Shown piece after piece: positions 5,579 to 5,675 of a stretch of DNA of 5,675 nucleotides. The stretch covers positions 1 to 5,675 of the forward strand of contig JAILNO010000033.1 in NCBI GenBank assembly GCA_024691465.1, written 5' to 3'. Made by a program: the position numbers and the translations under genes. A model generated the notes under the pieces. The model had not been told where the DNA came from. It saw nothing but the letters and a program-made list of their open reading frames with translations, and did no database searches. Numbering within the stretch: the stretch's first letter is position 1; every line of letters begins with the position of its first letter. Source of the stretch: Pseudobutyrivibrio sp. (GTDB lineage Bacteria; Bacillota_A; Clostridia; Lachnospirales; Lachnospiraceae).

Positions 5579-5675
5579 TAAAGAGAATTTTACAGGAAAC
5601 TAAAGAATACAAGCGCGCAGCGATTCTGACTCCTGTATTTATGATTCTCGAGGTTGCAATGGAGATGATTATTCC
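5575..5675 (+). CDS. ABC transporter, fused permease/ATP-binding type, N-terminus only
   Basis: Only 33 complete codons are visible before the right edge, reading MIKRILQETKEYKR, then AAILTPVFMILEVAMEMIIP. A short basic amphipathic start followed by a hydrophobic segment containing LTP..MILEV.ME.IIP is characteristic of the first membrane helix of MsbA/BmrA/LmrCD-type exporters in Clostridia. The nucleotide-binding domain lies outside the window, so the call rests on this short stretch and on the upstream MarR gene. Translation starts at TTG, and the TTG overlaps the MarR stop codon in TTGA, implying translational coupling. A second half-transporter often follows in such operons to form a heterodimer, but that cannot be seen here. 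The substrate is unknown; drug or toxic-compound export is the usual inference. Confidence 0.72.
   Translation, partial: MIKRILQETKEYKRAAILTPVFMILEVAMEMII

Noticed and set aside
1..5675. A new defence, mobile or CRISPR-like system
   Set aside because: All sizeable genes belong to recognised families with intact motifs. No terminal repeats, integrase, spacer array or toxin-antitoxin pair is seen, and the MarR-ABC unit is a common arrangement.

Overview
The window looks like ordinary chromosomal DNA from a low-to-moderate-GC Firmicute of the Clostridia, most likely Lachnospiraceae (Butyrivibrio, Pseudobutyrivibrio or Roseburia type). This is inferred from strong AGGAGG-type ribosome binding sites, AT-rich intergenic DNA, the style of the penicillin-binding protein and ROK glucokinase, and a MarR gene followed directly by an ABC exporter. 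No RNA gene, mobile element, CRISPR array or phage gene is visible.

Layout. Bases 1-854 (minus strand) hold most of an aldose 1-epimerase (galM type) with a GTG start, cut by the left edge. A 203-base divergent control region (855-1057) separates it from a plus-strand pair: a class A penicillin-binding protein (1058-3259) and, 27 bases later, a ROK-family glucokinase (3287-4225). A bidirectional hairpin terminator near 4234-4280 closes that pair and also serves the convergent TetR-family regulator (4283-4837, minus). A 252-base divergent region (4838-5089) leads to a MarR-family regulator (5090-5578). This overlaps, by a TTGA junction, the first codons of an ABC transporter (5575 to the right edge).

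How the genes fit together. GalM interconverts sugar anomers and glucokinase traps glucose as glucose-6-phosphate. The peptidoglycan synthase shares a transcript with glucokinase, which may be simple co-location or a loose link between sugar supply and wall growth. The MarR-ABC pair has the usual form of a self-regulated export operon. The TetR gene has no obvious structural partner in the window apart from the divergent MarR operon.

The protein-coding content is familiar. The least explained sequence is the tetR/marR intergenic region. A perfect 9+9 inverted repeat is wrapped around the tetR -10 box. Three helically phased T-tracts lie at the same distance from both predicted start sites. 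A nested array of CCGAA/CGGA repeats begins at the predicted marR start site. These look like a compact divergent switch, but no binding protein can be assigned from sequence alone. I did not find convincing evidence of a new biological system.
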